A stretch of 64,000 bases of DNA from Paractinoplanes lichenicola. Its GTDB lineage: Bacteria; Actinomycetota; Actinomycetes; Mycobacteriales; Micromonosporaceae. The position numbers were made by a program, and so were the translations under genes. Numbering within the stretch: position 1 is the stretch's first letter; each line of letters begins with the position of its first letter. Location of the stretch: positions 930,001 through 994,000 of the forward strand of contig NZ_JAENHO010000001.1 of NCBI RefSeq assembly GCF_016785085.1, in the 5' to 3' direction. The notes below the pieces were generated by a model, which made no database searches, was not told the origin of the DNA, and worked only from the letters and a program-made list of their open reading frames with translations. This document shows, piece after piece, positions 9,312 through 16,911 of the stretch.

Positions 9312-10702
9312 ACGGCGACGGAATGACGGGGCGGCTCGCGGTAGAGAGGGTAGAGCGGACCGACGATGTCGTCGGCCACCGCGTACGAATACCAGACCGG
9401 GCCGCCCAGACGCTCCTCCGCCTCGGGGGTCAGCAGCACGCGGGCCGTGTGCGTGCCGGAGGGCTGGGCCTGCACGCGTACCAGGTCGAGCCCGCCGGCC
9501 AGGGAGTCGCGCACGCCGGCCTCCCCGATCCGCCCGTACGAGAGGGTCTCGACCTCCAGGCCCGGCACGACCACCTTGACGGCGACCACCCCGTCGACCT
9601 CCTTGCGGGCCACCAGCACGTCGTACCCGGCCAGGGCCTGCACCGGCGTCCGGTCGGGGGCGGCGATGCCGGCGTAGTCGACGGCGCGCGACTCGTCGGG
9701 CGCGGTGAGCTCGCGCAGGGTTTCGTGCGGCAGGTCACGCCAGGCCGTCATCGCCTCGTACGCCCGCGCCTCGCCGCGCCCCGGCGAGTCGAGCTTCGCC
9801 CAGTACGCCTCGGGGGCCACGGCCCGTACGGCTTGCGGGTCGCCGAAGAAGAAGGCCTTGCGCACGCGGGAGTTGGCGTATTCGAGCAGCGCCTTGATCA
9901 GGCTGACCTCGGCCGACGGGTGCGCCGCCTCCCCGCCCGCGGTCACCAGAATGCCCTGGCCCGGCGACGGATCGACGCCCATGGCATAGGTCGAGACGAC
10001 GCCGAGCTCGTTCGCGGCGTGCTTGAGCACCGGCCGTACGCCCTGGGCGGCCAGCCGGTCGGCCAGCGTCCGCACCGCATCCGGCAGGGTCTCGGGGCGG
10101 ATCACCGGCGAGCGGCGATCCAGCGCCCGGAAGCGCAGCCCGTTGGTGTGCCGCTGCAACAGTTCGAACAGCCCGTGGTGGAACGCCTGCTCGTCGTCGA
10201 GGCCGGCGCCGCGCCCGTTGGAGATCGGCGTGATCAGCCGCCGCGGGCCGCGCACCTCGGAGGGCCCGCTGGCGACGAAGTCCTCGGGCACCAGCACCGT
10301 CTCGCCGGTCGCGCGGCGGGTCATCGGGAGCCAGACCAGCGGCATCGCGGCGTCGTAGGGCGACCCGGCCGGCAGCCCCAGCGTGCGCGGGTCGGCCACC
10401 CTGTCCCGGCCCTCGGCGGCCACCAGCTCGGCATACGACCCCGTACGGGCGGCGGCGTGCCGATCGGCCAGGTCGAGCGCGGACATGACGTTCTCGGCCA
10501 GCTCGCCGAGGCCGCTCACCTCGGCCGCCTCGGGCGTCGCGCCGTAGCCGTTGCCGTGGTGCTTCAAGCGGCCGTCGACGGCGAGCGAGCAGCTCGTCAC
10601 GGGGACGCCCAGCCGGTCGAGGGCCGAGATGTCGAAGCTGACCACCTCGCCGAAGCGCGACAGAACCGTACGGTATTGGCTGATCACGGTGGCGAGGAAC
10701 AC
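9308..10702 (-). CDS. YcaO-domain protein, stand-alone
   Basis: The protein has 464 residues. Its N-terminus reads FGEVVSFDISALDRLGVPV, then come EVSGLGELAENV and HHGLFELLQRHTNGLRF. These match the Glu-rich ATP-binding signatures of YcaO enzymes (S-x3-E-x2-E-like and E-x2-x-R). YcaO proteins activate backbone amides with ATP, in making azoles, thioamides and amidines in peptides or in modifying ribosomal protein S12. The C-terminus (PPRHSVAV) lacks the proline-rich tail common to azoline-forming members. No E1-like/ocin-ThiF partner or TfuA is adjacent. Divergent from it, 30 bp away, is a 78-aa protein coupled to a NodB-like protein. The start is GTG 10702 with a weak ribosome site; an internal GTG at 10687 is possible. 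The substrate is unknown. Confidence 0.85.
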   Translation of the reverse strand: MFLATVISQYRTVLSRFGEVVSFDISALDRLGVPVTSCSLAVDGRLKHHGNGYGATPEAAEVSGLGELAENVMSALDLADRHAAARTGSYAELVAAEGRDRVADPRTLGLPAGSPYDAAMPLVWLPMTRRATGETVLVPEDFVASGPSEVRGPRRLITPISNGRGAGLDDEQAFHHGLFELLQRHTNGLRFRALDRRSPVIRPETLPDAVRTLADRLAAQGVRPVLKHAANELGVVSTYAMGVDPSPGQGILVTAGGEAAHPSAEVSLIKALLEYANSRVRKAFFFGDPQAVRAVAPEAYWAKLDSPGRGEARAYEAMTAWRDLPHETLRELTAPDESRAVDYAGIAAPDRTPVQALAGYDVLVARKEVDGVVAVKVVVPGLEVETLSYGRIGEAGVRDSLAGGLDLVRVQAQPSGTHTARVLLTPEAEERLGGPVWYSYAVADDIVGPLYPLYREPPRHSVAV

Positions 10703-10732
10703 TCGACCACCCTACGACGGGAGGGCGCCTGA

Positions 10733-10969
10733 ATGCCCAGCGAGCAGAGCCACCTCAAGCGCATGATCCTCAGTCAGTCGGTGGAGGGCACCGCCATCCC
10801 GATGGTGCTGTTCAGCGACGACACGCTGGCCGAGGCGGGTCCGGCCGACCAGCCCGAGGTCGTCACCCGCACCGCGGCCGGCCTCGGCATCGACCCGGAC
10901 GGCCTGGAGTTGTTCTCGTTCGACGCCTACCGGTTGCAGTCCGCCCTCGGCGAGGGGCTGGCCCCGTGA
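10733..10969 (+). CDS. Small protein of unknown function next to YcaO (possible peptide substrate or partner)
   Basis: The protein has 78 residues, no signal peptide, no cysteine and an acidic overall composition. Its N-terminus (MPSEQSHLKRMILSQSVEG) is amphipathic and its C-terminus is FDAYRLQSALGEGLAP. GGGAGGG precedes the ATG at a good distance. The stop overlaps the GTG of the next gene by 4 bases, so the two are translationally coupled. I do not recognise the family. The position between a YcaO enzyme and a hydrolase-like gene would suit a RiPP precursor or a small carrier/recognition protein, but nothing in the sequence proves that. Confidence 0.7.
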   Translation: MPSEQSHLKRMILSQSVEGTAIPMVLFSDDTLAEAGPADQPEVVTRTAAGLGIDPDGLELFSFDAYRLQSALGEGLAP

Positions 10970-11550
10970 CCCGCTGGACGCCCGGGCACAGCGCCGCCCT
11001 GACCCGCTCGCCGATCGTGGCCCTCAACTTCCACGAGATCGACGCCGAGCACCGTGATGAGGTGCGCCGCGCCCTGCGCCACGTGGCCGGGCTCGGCCCC
11101 CGGTACGACCCCGACGAGCCCGCCGAGGACGAGGGTCCCCGGGTGTTCGTGGCCTTCTACGACGGCATGCGCGACGCCGCCCTGTTCGGCGCCGAGGAGT
11201 GCGACCGGCTCGGCCTCCGGGCGTACTTCTTCCCGCTGTTCCAGCATTACGACCCGCACCTGGCCAACGTGACCGACGACGAGTGGCGCCAGATCGCCGC
11301 CGTCCACGAGATCGGCTTCCACACCGCGAGCCACGCCACGGTCGCCGAGGTCACGCCCCTGACCGTGCGGCGCGAGGTGATCGAGCCGATCGCCCGCATC
11401 GAGGCGCTCACCGGCCGCCCGCCGCGGATCGGCGCGTGGAAGGGCGGCACCCGCTTCGACGCCGCCCTGCTCGGCAACCGCACCGCGCGCGAGCACGGCA
11501 TCCGGCATCTGGTCTCGAACTGGTCGATCGAGCGGGTGCCCGCCGCCTGA
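10966..11550 (+). CDS. NodB-like (polysaccharide deacetylase fold) protein, apparently cytoplasmic
   Basis: The protein has 194 residues and no signal peptide. NodB-type landmarks are recognisable but altered. Motif 1 reads AFYDG instead of T-F-D-D-G, so only one of the paired aspartates is there. Motif 2 is FHTASH, retaining the H-x3-H metal ligands. A GAWKGGTRFD segment occupies the motif 3 position. The usual partners are secreted deacetylases acting on wall glycans; lack of export and coupling to the 78-aa gene argue for a cytoplasmic substrate. It starts at GTG 10966 overlapping the upstream stop and ends 2 bases before the convergent LCP gene. Fold assignment is reasonable; reaction is unknown. 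Confidence 0.75.
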   Translation: MTRWTPGHSAALTRSPIVALNFHEIDAEHRDEVRRALRHVAGLGPRYDPDEPAEDEGPRVFVAFYDGMRDAALFGAEECDRLGLRAYFFPLFQHYDPHLANVTDDEWRQIAAVHEIGFHTASHATVAEVTPLTVRREVIEPIARIEALTGRPPRIGAWKGGTRFDAALLGNRTAREHGIRHLVSNWSIERVPAA

Positions 11551-11552
11551 CG

Positions 11553-12620
11553 TCAACGACCATGCCGTACGTCGTTGGGTGGGTACTCACGCACGTACTC
11601 GTCGAGCCGGTCGCGGCGCAGCGCTTCGAACAGCTCGCGGCTCTGAGCCTCGTCGGGCACCATCACCGCCCCGACCCCGGACACGTTCCTGTTCTCGGCG
11701 ATCGGCAGCGTCAGGAACGTCATGTCCTTGGCCCGCAGGTGCCGCAGTGTCAACGCGAGGCGCTGCACCGGCATGCGCCGGTCGACGGTCATCATGCCGG
11801 CCGCCGTACGGACCAGCTGGTCGAGCTTCTGCGGGTCGGTGAGAAGATTTTGGGCGGCGATCTTCTCGGCCAGCGCCCGCAGGTATTGCTGGTGCCGCTT
11901 CGACCGGTCGAGGTCGTCGTTGGGCAGGCCGCGGCGCTGCCGGACGTAGTACTCGGCCAGCTGGCCGTCGAGGTGCACCCGACCGGCCGGGAAGGCGACG
12001 CAGCGGCGGGACCGGCCCTGCGGGTCGTGACACGGCGCCGACGGGTACGGGCTGTTGTCGGGCAGGAAGCGATAGGCGTCGACGCTCTTCTTGTCGATGG
12101 TGACGTCGACGCCGCCGACCAGGTCGGTGAGCTTGCGGATGCCGGCGAAGTCCACGATGACCGGCCAGTCGACGGTGATCCCGCCGAACTGGTTGATCGT
12201 CTGCACGAGCCGGGGCGCGCCGCCCCACGCGTAGGCCGCGTTGACCTTGTTGCGCGACCCGCGCTCGCCGTCGGCCGTCGCGATCGGCAGATACGTGTCG
12301 CGCGGGATCGAGATCACGTACGCCTGCTCGGTCGACTTGGGGATGTGGATGAGGATGACGACGTCGCTGCGCCCGTCGCCCGGCTCGCCCTTCGTGCGGC
12401 TGTCCGACCCGATCAGCAGCAGGTTCATCGGGCCCTTGACCTTGGGCGGCTCGGTGGGGGCGCCCGCGGACCGCGACGGGGCGGGCGGCAGCAGGTCGGC
12501 CCGGTCGACCGCGTCCTCGTATCGGTTGGAGAGCGCGCGCATGCCCGTGAAAGCGGCCAGCCCTCCGGTGGCCAGCACGACGAACACGATGGAGAGCACC
12601 AACCACCAACGACGGCGCAT
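11553..12620 (-). CDS. LytR-CpsA-Psr (LCP) family wall-polymer ligase
   Basis: The protein has 355 residues: a short cytoplasmic RRRWW start, one signal-anchor helix (LVLSIVFVVLATGGLAAF), then an external LCP domain. Diagnostic segments are MNLLLIGSDSR, RSDVVILIHI, ISIPRDTYLPI with the catalytic-site Arg/Asp, and DGQLAEYYVRQRRGL with the second Arg cluster. LCP enzymes transfer anionic or galactan-type polymers from lipid carriers onto peptidoglycan. It lies 3 bp downstream of a secreted deacetylase in the same direction, suggesting a two-gene wall-modification operon. Confidence 0.92.
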   Translation of the reverse strand: MRRRWWLVLSIVFVVLATGGLAAFTGMRALSNRYEDAVDRADLLPPAPSRSAGAPTEPPKVKGPMNLLLIGSDSRTKGEPGDGRSDVVILIHIPKSTEQAYVISIPRDTYLPIATADGERGSRNKVNAAYAWGGAPRLVQTINQFGGITVDWPVIVDFAGIRKLTDLVGGVDVTIDKKSVDAYRFLPDNSPYPSAPCHDPQGRSRRCVAFPAGRVHLDGQLAEYYVRQRRGLPNDDLDRSKRHQQYLRALAEKIAAQNLLTDPQKLDQLVRTAAGMMTVDRRMPVQRLALTLRHLRAKDMTFLTLPIAENRNVSGVGAVMVPDEAQSRELFEALRRDRLDEYVREYPPNDVRHGR

Positions 12621-12623
12621 CGC

Positions 12624-13418
12624 TCACACCCCCACGAAACGATAGCCGGAATCGAGGAGCACGGGCACCACGCCGCGCAGCGCCTGGACCGTCTGCGACC
12701 GGTCGCCGCCCCCGTCGTGGGTGAGCACGATCGACCGGTTGCCGACCTGGTCCAGGATCTTCGAGCGGATCCGGCCCGCACCGGGATTATCCCAGTCCCG
12801 GGGGTCCACGTCCCAGGCGATCGAGGTCTGCCCGAGCGTCGCGCACACCTGGAAGACCGTGGGCGACCAGCTCCCGTACGGGGCCCGGAAGAGCCCGGGG
12901 ATCCGGCCGGTCGTCGCGGCCACCGTGTCCACCGTGCGGCCCACCTCGGTCTTCACGCGTCCGGCGGACTGCTTCTTGAGGTCCACATGCGACCAGGTGT
13001 GGGTGCCGATGGTGTGCCCGTCGGCGGCGATGGCCCGTACGAGGTCGGGGTGGGCCGCCGCCTGCTGCCCGATCACGAAGAACGTGGCCTTGACGTGGTG
13101 CTTGCGCAGCAGCTTGAGCACCTGCGGGGTGTACGCCGGATGCGGGCCGTCGTCCAGGGTGAGCGCCACGACCTTCGCGCCCCGGCCGGTCGGCACGACG
13201 TACCGCGGCTCCTTCTGCACCGGAGTGCGGGGCAGCCCGGTCGGGGTGGGTGACGGCGAAGGCGACGGCGGGGCCGACGAGGGCGGCACGGTGGCCGGCG
13301 GCAGCTCGGGCGCGTCCGGCTCCGGCTGCGGCTTGGCACAGGCGCTGAGCAGGGACAGGCCGCCGAGGGTGAGCAGCACCCGCCGGCTGCCGGTCCACCG
13401 CTGTTGTTGTATCGACAT
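12624..13418 (-). CDS. Secreted polysaccharide deacetylase lipoprotein (CE4/NodB)
   Basis: The protein has 264 residues with an N-terminal signal ending in a lipobox (LSAC) and a Pro/Ser/Thr-rich linker. The CE4 domain then carries all canonical motifs: TLDDGP (catalytic base and metal Asp), GTHTWSH (metal His pair), RAPYG, DVDPRDW and VLTHDGGG. It should remove N-acetyl groups from wall or external glycans. The ATG at 13418 is preceded by CCGGAGG. Downstream, after 3 bp, comes the LCP gene. This is a canonical deacetylase, in contrast to the altered one at 10966-11550. Confidence 0.92.
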   Translation of the reverse strand: MSIQQQRWTGSRRVLLTLGGLSLLSACAKPQPEPDAPELPPATVPPSSAPPSPSPSPTPTGLPRTPVQKEPRYVVPTGRGAKVVALTLDDGPHPAYTPQVLKLLRKHHVKATFFVIGQQAAAHPDLVRAIAADGHTIGTHTWSHVDLKKQSAGRVKTEVGRTVDTVAATTGRIPGLFRAPYGSWSPTVFQVCATLGQTSIAWDVDPRDWDNPGAGRIRSKILDQVGNRSIVLTHDGGGDRSQTVQALRGVVPVLLDSGYRFVGV

Positions 13419-13588
13419 CTTTGCCTCCGGCTCCGCGAGATCGACGCTCGTTCGCGAAGTACGGAAAGTCTGGTGACGAGATGTCAGGAACTGATGAGGC
13501 GCCCGTACGCCGGAGTTTTCTCACAGTTGGTTGATCGAGGTAACCGATTCGGGGCCTCGAGACGTAGTCCACCGGTCGGAGACGGTCG

Positions 13589-14515
13589 ATGGATCTCCGT
13601 TCCCGGGTGGAGGTGCCGGCCGTCCGTCGTGCCGAGACTGGGCCGATGTTTCGGACGCTTTCGGATCGGGCCTCGGGGCTCGTGTTTGTCGTGGTGGTTC
13701 TCGCGGTGTCGGCCGGCACCGCCCGGATCGCCGACGGGTTGATCCTCGCCTTCTCGCCGCTGCTCGTGACGGCGCTGATGATGCTGGTCGTGACGCGGGA
13801 AGGCTGGTCCCGCGCCGGGTGGCGGCGGCTCGGGCTGGGCCGGCTCGGGCTCGGCAGCTGGCCGGTCGCGGTGGCGGCGACCGCGGGGGTCAGCGCCCTG
13901 GCCGCGGTGCTGGTCGTCGTGACCGGGGCCGCGCGGTTCGCCGTGCCGCACGGCTCGTGGCTGACCGACCTGCTCGCGCTCGGTCTCACCGGGCCGGTGC
14001 TGGCCTTCGCCGAGGAGATCGGCTGGCGCGGTTACCTGCAGCCCCGGCTGCGGTCGTCGGCGGCCGTCGGCGTGGTCTGGATCGCCTGGCATCTGCCGTA
14101 CATCCTGCTCACGCCGTACTACCACGCCGACGGGAACCGGCTGCTGGTGCTGGGCCTGTTCGCCGGGTCGGTGCTGGCCTTCTCGGCCCTCTTCGGGTCG
14201 CTGCGGGAGCGTACGGGCAGCGTGTGGCCGGCGGTGCTGGCTCACTTCGCGCACAACGCCACCTTCGCCTGGCTCGCGACGCACGCCCTCGAGACGAGCC
14301 ACCCGACGCTGGTCAACGAATACCTGGCCGGCGACACCGGCCTGTTCGTGCTGCTCGGGACGGTGGTCGCCGCGGCGCTCATCGCCCGAGGGACTGCGCG
14401 AGGATCACGGCCTGCACGCGATCCCGAAGGTCCAGCTTGCGCAGCACCGCACCCAGATGCGTCTTCACCGTCGACTCGGCGACGTGCAGCCGGGCCGCGA
14501 TCTCCGCGTTGGTGA
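13589..14515 (+). CDS. CPBP-family intramembrane metalloprotease (CAAX protease-like)
   Basis: The protein has up to 308 residues and about eight hydrophobic helices. The signature AEEIGWRGYL (motif 1 with the paired glutamates) is followed by IAWHLPY (motif 2 His) and LAHFAHNATF (motif 3 His/Asn), all needed for zinc-dependent intramembrane cleavage. The ATG at 13589 has GGAG 7 bases upstream; an internal ATG at 13646 is an alternative. The last ~45 residues lie antisense to the response-regulator gene and look non-homologous, so the coding overlap of 137 bp may reflect a run-on C-terminus. Substrate is unknown. Confidence 0.85.
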   Translation: MDLRSRVEVPAVRRAETGPMFRTLSDRASGLVFVVVVLAVSAGTARIADGLILAFSPLLVTALMMLVVTREGWSRAGWRRLGLGRLGLGSWPVAVAATAGVSALAAVLVVVTGAARFAVPHGSWLTDLLALGLTGPVLAFAEEIGWRGYLQPRLRSSAAVGVVWIAWHLPYILLTPYYHADGNRLLVLGLFAGSVLAFSALFGSLRERTGSVWPAVLAHFAHNATFAWLATHALETSHPTLVNEYLAGDTGLFVLLGTVVAAALIARGTARGSRPARDPEGPACAAPHPDASSPSTRRRAAGPRSPRW

Positions 14516-15026
14516 GGCCGAGGCCCACGGCGGCCAGGATCTCGCGTTCCCGCCCGGTCAGCCGGTCGAGCGCGGGCTCGGGCGCCGCGGGCGCGGGGAC
14601 GGGCCGGACGAAGGAGTCGATCAGCCGCCCGACCAGCCGTGGCGCGACCGGCGCCTCCCCGGCCGCGGCCGAGCGGATCCCGGCCAGCAGCTCGGCGGGC
14701 CCGGCGTCCTTGAGCAGATAACCGGAGGCGCCGGCGCGCAGGGCCGCCACGAGCAGGTCGTCCGCGTCGAACGTCGTCAGCATGACCACCCGGGGCGGGC
14801 CCGCCGTCGCCAGCAGGCGGCGGGTTGTCTCCACCCCGTCGAGACCGGGCATCCGGATGTCCATCAGCACCACATCGCTCTGGTGGCCGGGCGCCCGCAG
14901 CATGGTGAGCGCCGACTGCCCGTCGGCGGCCTGACCGACCACGCTCAGGTCCGGGGCGGCGTCGATGATCATCGTGAAGCCGGCCCGGACCATCTCCTGA
15001 TCCTCGACGAGGAAGACCCGGATCAC
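14379..15026 (-). CDS. NarL/FixJ-family response regulator
   Basis: The protein has 215 residues. The receiver domain has the acidic pocket VEDQ, phospho-acceptor Asp56 in VVLMDIRMPG, and the LTTFD and YLLKD switch residues. It is followed by a LuxR-type HTH (LTGREREILAAVGLGLTNAEIAARL...STVKTHL). The GTG start overlaps the kinase stop by 4 bases (GTGA), so kinase and regulator are translationally coupled. A stimulus is not evident from neighbours. Confidence 0.94.
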   Translation of the reverse strand: MIRVFLVEDQEMVRAGFTMIIDAAPDLSVVGQAADGQSALTMLRAPGHQSDVVLMDIRMPGLDGVETTRRLLATAGPPRVVMLTTFDADDLLVAALRAGASGYLLKDAGPAELLAGIRSAAAGEAPVAPRLVGRLIDSFVRPVPAPAAPEPALDRLTGREREILAAVGLGLTNAEIAARLHVAESTVKTHLGAVLRKLDLRDRVQAVILAQSLGR

Positions 15027-16123
15027 CGCTCCCCCACCGGCACGCTCGCCTCCACGCGGAAGCCGCCCGCCGGCAACGGCCCCGCCTCGAGCGTTCCGTG
15101 CAAGGCGTGCAGGCGCTCGCGCATCCCGGCGATGCCGACACCCGGCCCGCGGCCGATCGGGCCGCCCGCACCGTCGTCGTCGATCCGCACCCGCAGCACC
15201 CCCGCCGCCATCCCGACGGTGACGGTGGCCGCCGCGCCCACGCCGGCGTGCTTGACCACATTTGTCAGGGCTTCCCGGATCACCCGGAGCATGCTCGGCG
15301 GCATCAGAGCGAGCGTAGGACCGTCGGCGGCGACGGTCACCGGCACCCCGGCCGCCCGCACCATGTCGGCGATCCGCTCCACGTCCCCGAGGCCCACCGG
15401 AGCGCCGGAGACGGGGGCCGGGTCGCGGAGCATCTCGACCACCTCGCGGACGTCGGCCAGCGCGGACCGGGCCGTCCGGCCGATGGTCTCCAAGGCCTGC
15501 CGCGGCTCACCGAAGGCGCCCGCGTCGGCCTGCACCACCACGACGGTCAGCGAGTGCGCGACCAGGTCGTGGATCTCGCGGGCGGCGGCCAGGCGCTCGT
15601 CGCGGTGCCGGCTCTCGGCGAGCGCGCGCAGGTTCTCCGTACGGCCGCGGACCAGGTTGCCGATCAGCCACACCAGGACGACGAGCACGGCCAGCACGAC
15701 ACCGATGAACACGGCGTTGGCCACGTACCGGGGCGGGGTGCTCCACCGGAACCCGGCGACCAGACAGCCCGCGGTGGCCGCGACCAGCGCGGTGAGCCGG
15801 ACCGCCAGCGACCGCACGTGCGCGGCGATCGTGTGGACCACGACGGCCTGGGCCAGGTTGGCCGGCAACGGGACGAGCAGCACGACCAGCTGCACGACGA
15901 AGATCGCCGTCGACCAGGCCAGGACCGTACGGGGAAAGCGACGGCGGACGGCGAGCGGAAGCACGGTCGCAGTGCCGACCACCAACCCGAGCGGACCCGC
16001 GATCAGCACGCTCGGCAGGCCGGCCACCACCCAGACCGCCCCGGCCAGCAGGCCGTCGAGCAGCACCGGCCGGGTCCGCGCGAACCGGTCGACCCGCGCC
16101 GCGAGGAAGGGCCGGTTGCTCAT
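15023..16123 (-). CDS. Sensor histidine kinase (HisKA_3 type)
   Basis: The protein has 366 residues. An N-terminal membrane region of several helices is followed by the H-box REIHDLVAHSLTVVVVQ with phospho-acceptor His185, then HATPase boxes (REALTNVVKHAGVG, VRIDDDGAGG, GVGIAGMRERL). It donates phosphate to the coupled NarL regulator. Start is ATG 16123, or GTG one codon earlier. The sensory input is probably membrane-embedded because no large external loop is visible. Confidence 0.93.
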   Translation of the reverse strand: MSNRPFLAARVDRFARTRPVLLDGLLAGAVWVVAGLPSVLIAGPLGLVVGTATVLPLAVRRRFPRTVLAWSTAIFVVQLVVLLVPLPANLAQAVVVHTIAAHVRSLAVRLTALVAATAGCLVAGFRWSTPPRYVANAVFIGVVLAVLVVLVWLIGNLVRGRTENLRALAESRHRDERLAAAREIHDLVAHSLTVVVVQADAGAFGEPRQALETIGRTARSALADVREVVEMLRDPAPVSGAPVGLGDVERIADMVRAAGVPVTVAADGPTLALMPPSMLRVIREALTNVVKHAGVGAAATVTVGMAAGVLRVRIDDDGAGGPIGRGPGVGIAGMRERLHALHGTLEAGPLPAGGFRVEASVPVGER

Positions 16124-16161
16124 CACGGCATGGTAGGCGCCGGTCTAGGTGGTGCGCGTCA

Positions 16162-16237
16162 GGCTCAGGCGGCCCGCCGCAGCGCGATCGAGGCTCTCGT
16201 TCGTGGCTCAGGCGGCCCGCCGCAGCGCGATCGAGGC
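16162..16237. repeat. 33-bp direct repeat at the 3' end of the GPP34 gene
   Basis: Two identical 33-bp copies (16162-16194 and 16205-16237) are separated by 10 bp. The right copy contains the stop codon and last codons (LRRAA) of the GPP34 gene; the left copy duplicates them just past the stop. This is a simple local tandem duplication. Confidence 0.9.
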
Positions 16238-16840
16238 GAACAGGGCCTTGCGCAGACCGGGCAGCTCCCGGTCGACGCGGTCGTTCAGCGCGCGCACCGC
16301 GGGCTTGTGGCCCCACAGGTCACGCCACCCGAAGACGGTGCTCACATTGCCGTCCATCGCCAGCGCGGCCAGCACGGCCTCCCCGATCGGCCCGGGCTCA
16401 CCCAGGACCGCCCCACGGACCCGGCCCCGCAGGTCGTCGACCGCCCCCGGGTCGGTGACACCGATCCGTTCGGTGGGCACCAGCCCCAAGACCCGGCGCC
16501 GCTCGACCGTGACCAGCCCGGCCGCCACGAGAAGGCCCCGCACCGACTCCTCGGCCGTCGGCCAGCGCTGCTCCAGCACGTCGAACCAGCCCCGGGCCCG
16601 GCCCGGCGGGACGTCACCGAGCACCCGGGCCAGGAAGGGGTCGAGCGACGCCGGCACGGCCGCGTCCGCCCGCTCGGCCTTGCCGCCGCGATCACGCAGC
16701 AAACCGGCCAGGCACAATTCGGCGACCGCGGCGCCGCGGAGCAGCGAACCCCGGACGGCCGCGCTGTCGTCGTCGAGCCGGCCCTTCTCGGGTTGATGAC
16801 TCACCAGGAACAGCTGATGCGGCAACGGCAGGCTCGGCAT
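16208..16840 (-). CDS. GPP34 (GOLPH3-like) family protein
   Basis: The protein has 210 residues. LPLPHQLFLVSHQ followed by an alternating helix pattern, then RGWFDVLEQRWPT, LVAAGLVTVERRRVLGLVP and RVRGAVLGEPGP, are typical of the bacterial GPP34 family, whose eukaryotic member binds phosphoinositides in the Golgi. In actinomycetes the role is not settled. The ATG at 16840 begins the conserved region. It lies only 8 bases from a promoter-like -10 at 16849-16854, so the mRNA may be leaderless. The 72-bp gap to the divergent oxidoreductase holds this promoter. Confidence 0.82.
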   Translation of the reverse strand: MPSLPLPHQLFLVSHQPEKGRLDDDSAAVRGSLLRGAAVAELCLAGLLRDRGGKAERADAAVPASLDPFLARVLGDVPPGRARGWFDVLEQRWPTAEESVRGLLVAAGLVTVERRRVLGLVPTERIGVTDPGAVDDLRGRVRGAVLGEPGPIGEAVLAALAMDGNVSTVFGWRDLWGHKPAVRALNDRVDRELPGLRKALFASIALRRAA

Positions 16841-16848
16841 CCCGATAG

Positions 16849-16877
16849 TGAAAACGTCGTTCCCACCACACAGTCCA
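16849..16877 (-). promoter_or_regulatory. Promoter-like element of the TTGACT family (GPP34 gene)
   Basis: On the minus strand TGGACT and TTTTCA are spaced by 17 bases, and the spacer begins GTGTGG. The predicted start site falls at the ATG (16840), implying a leaderless transcript. It is one of four similar elements in this window. Confidence 0.55.
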
Positions 16878-16911
16878 GCCGGCTCCCGGTGAACCGAGTC
16901 ACCATGGGGGC

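Noticed and set aside
11554-11577. Small inverted repeat CAACGAC / GTCGTTG between convergent genes
   Set aside because: Seven-base arms lying within LCP codons; too weak to call a terminator.
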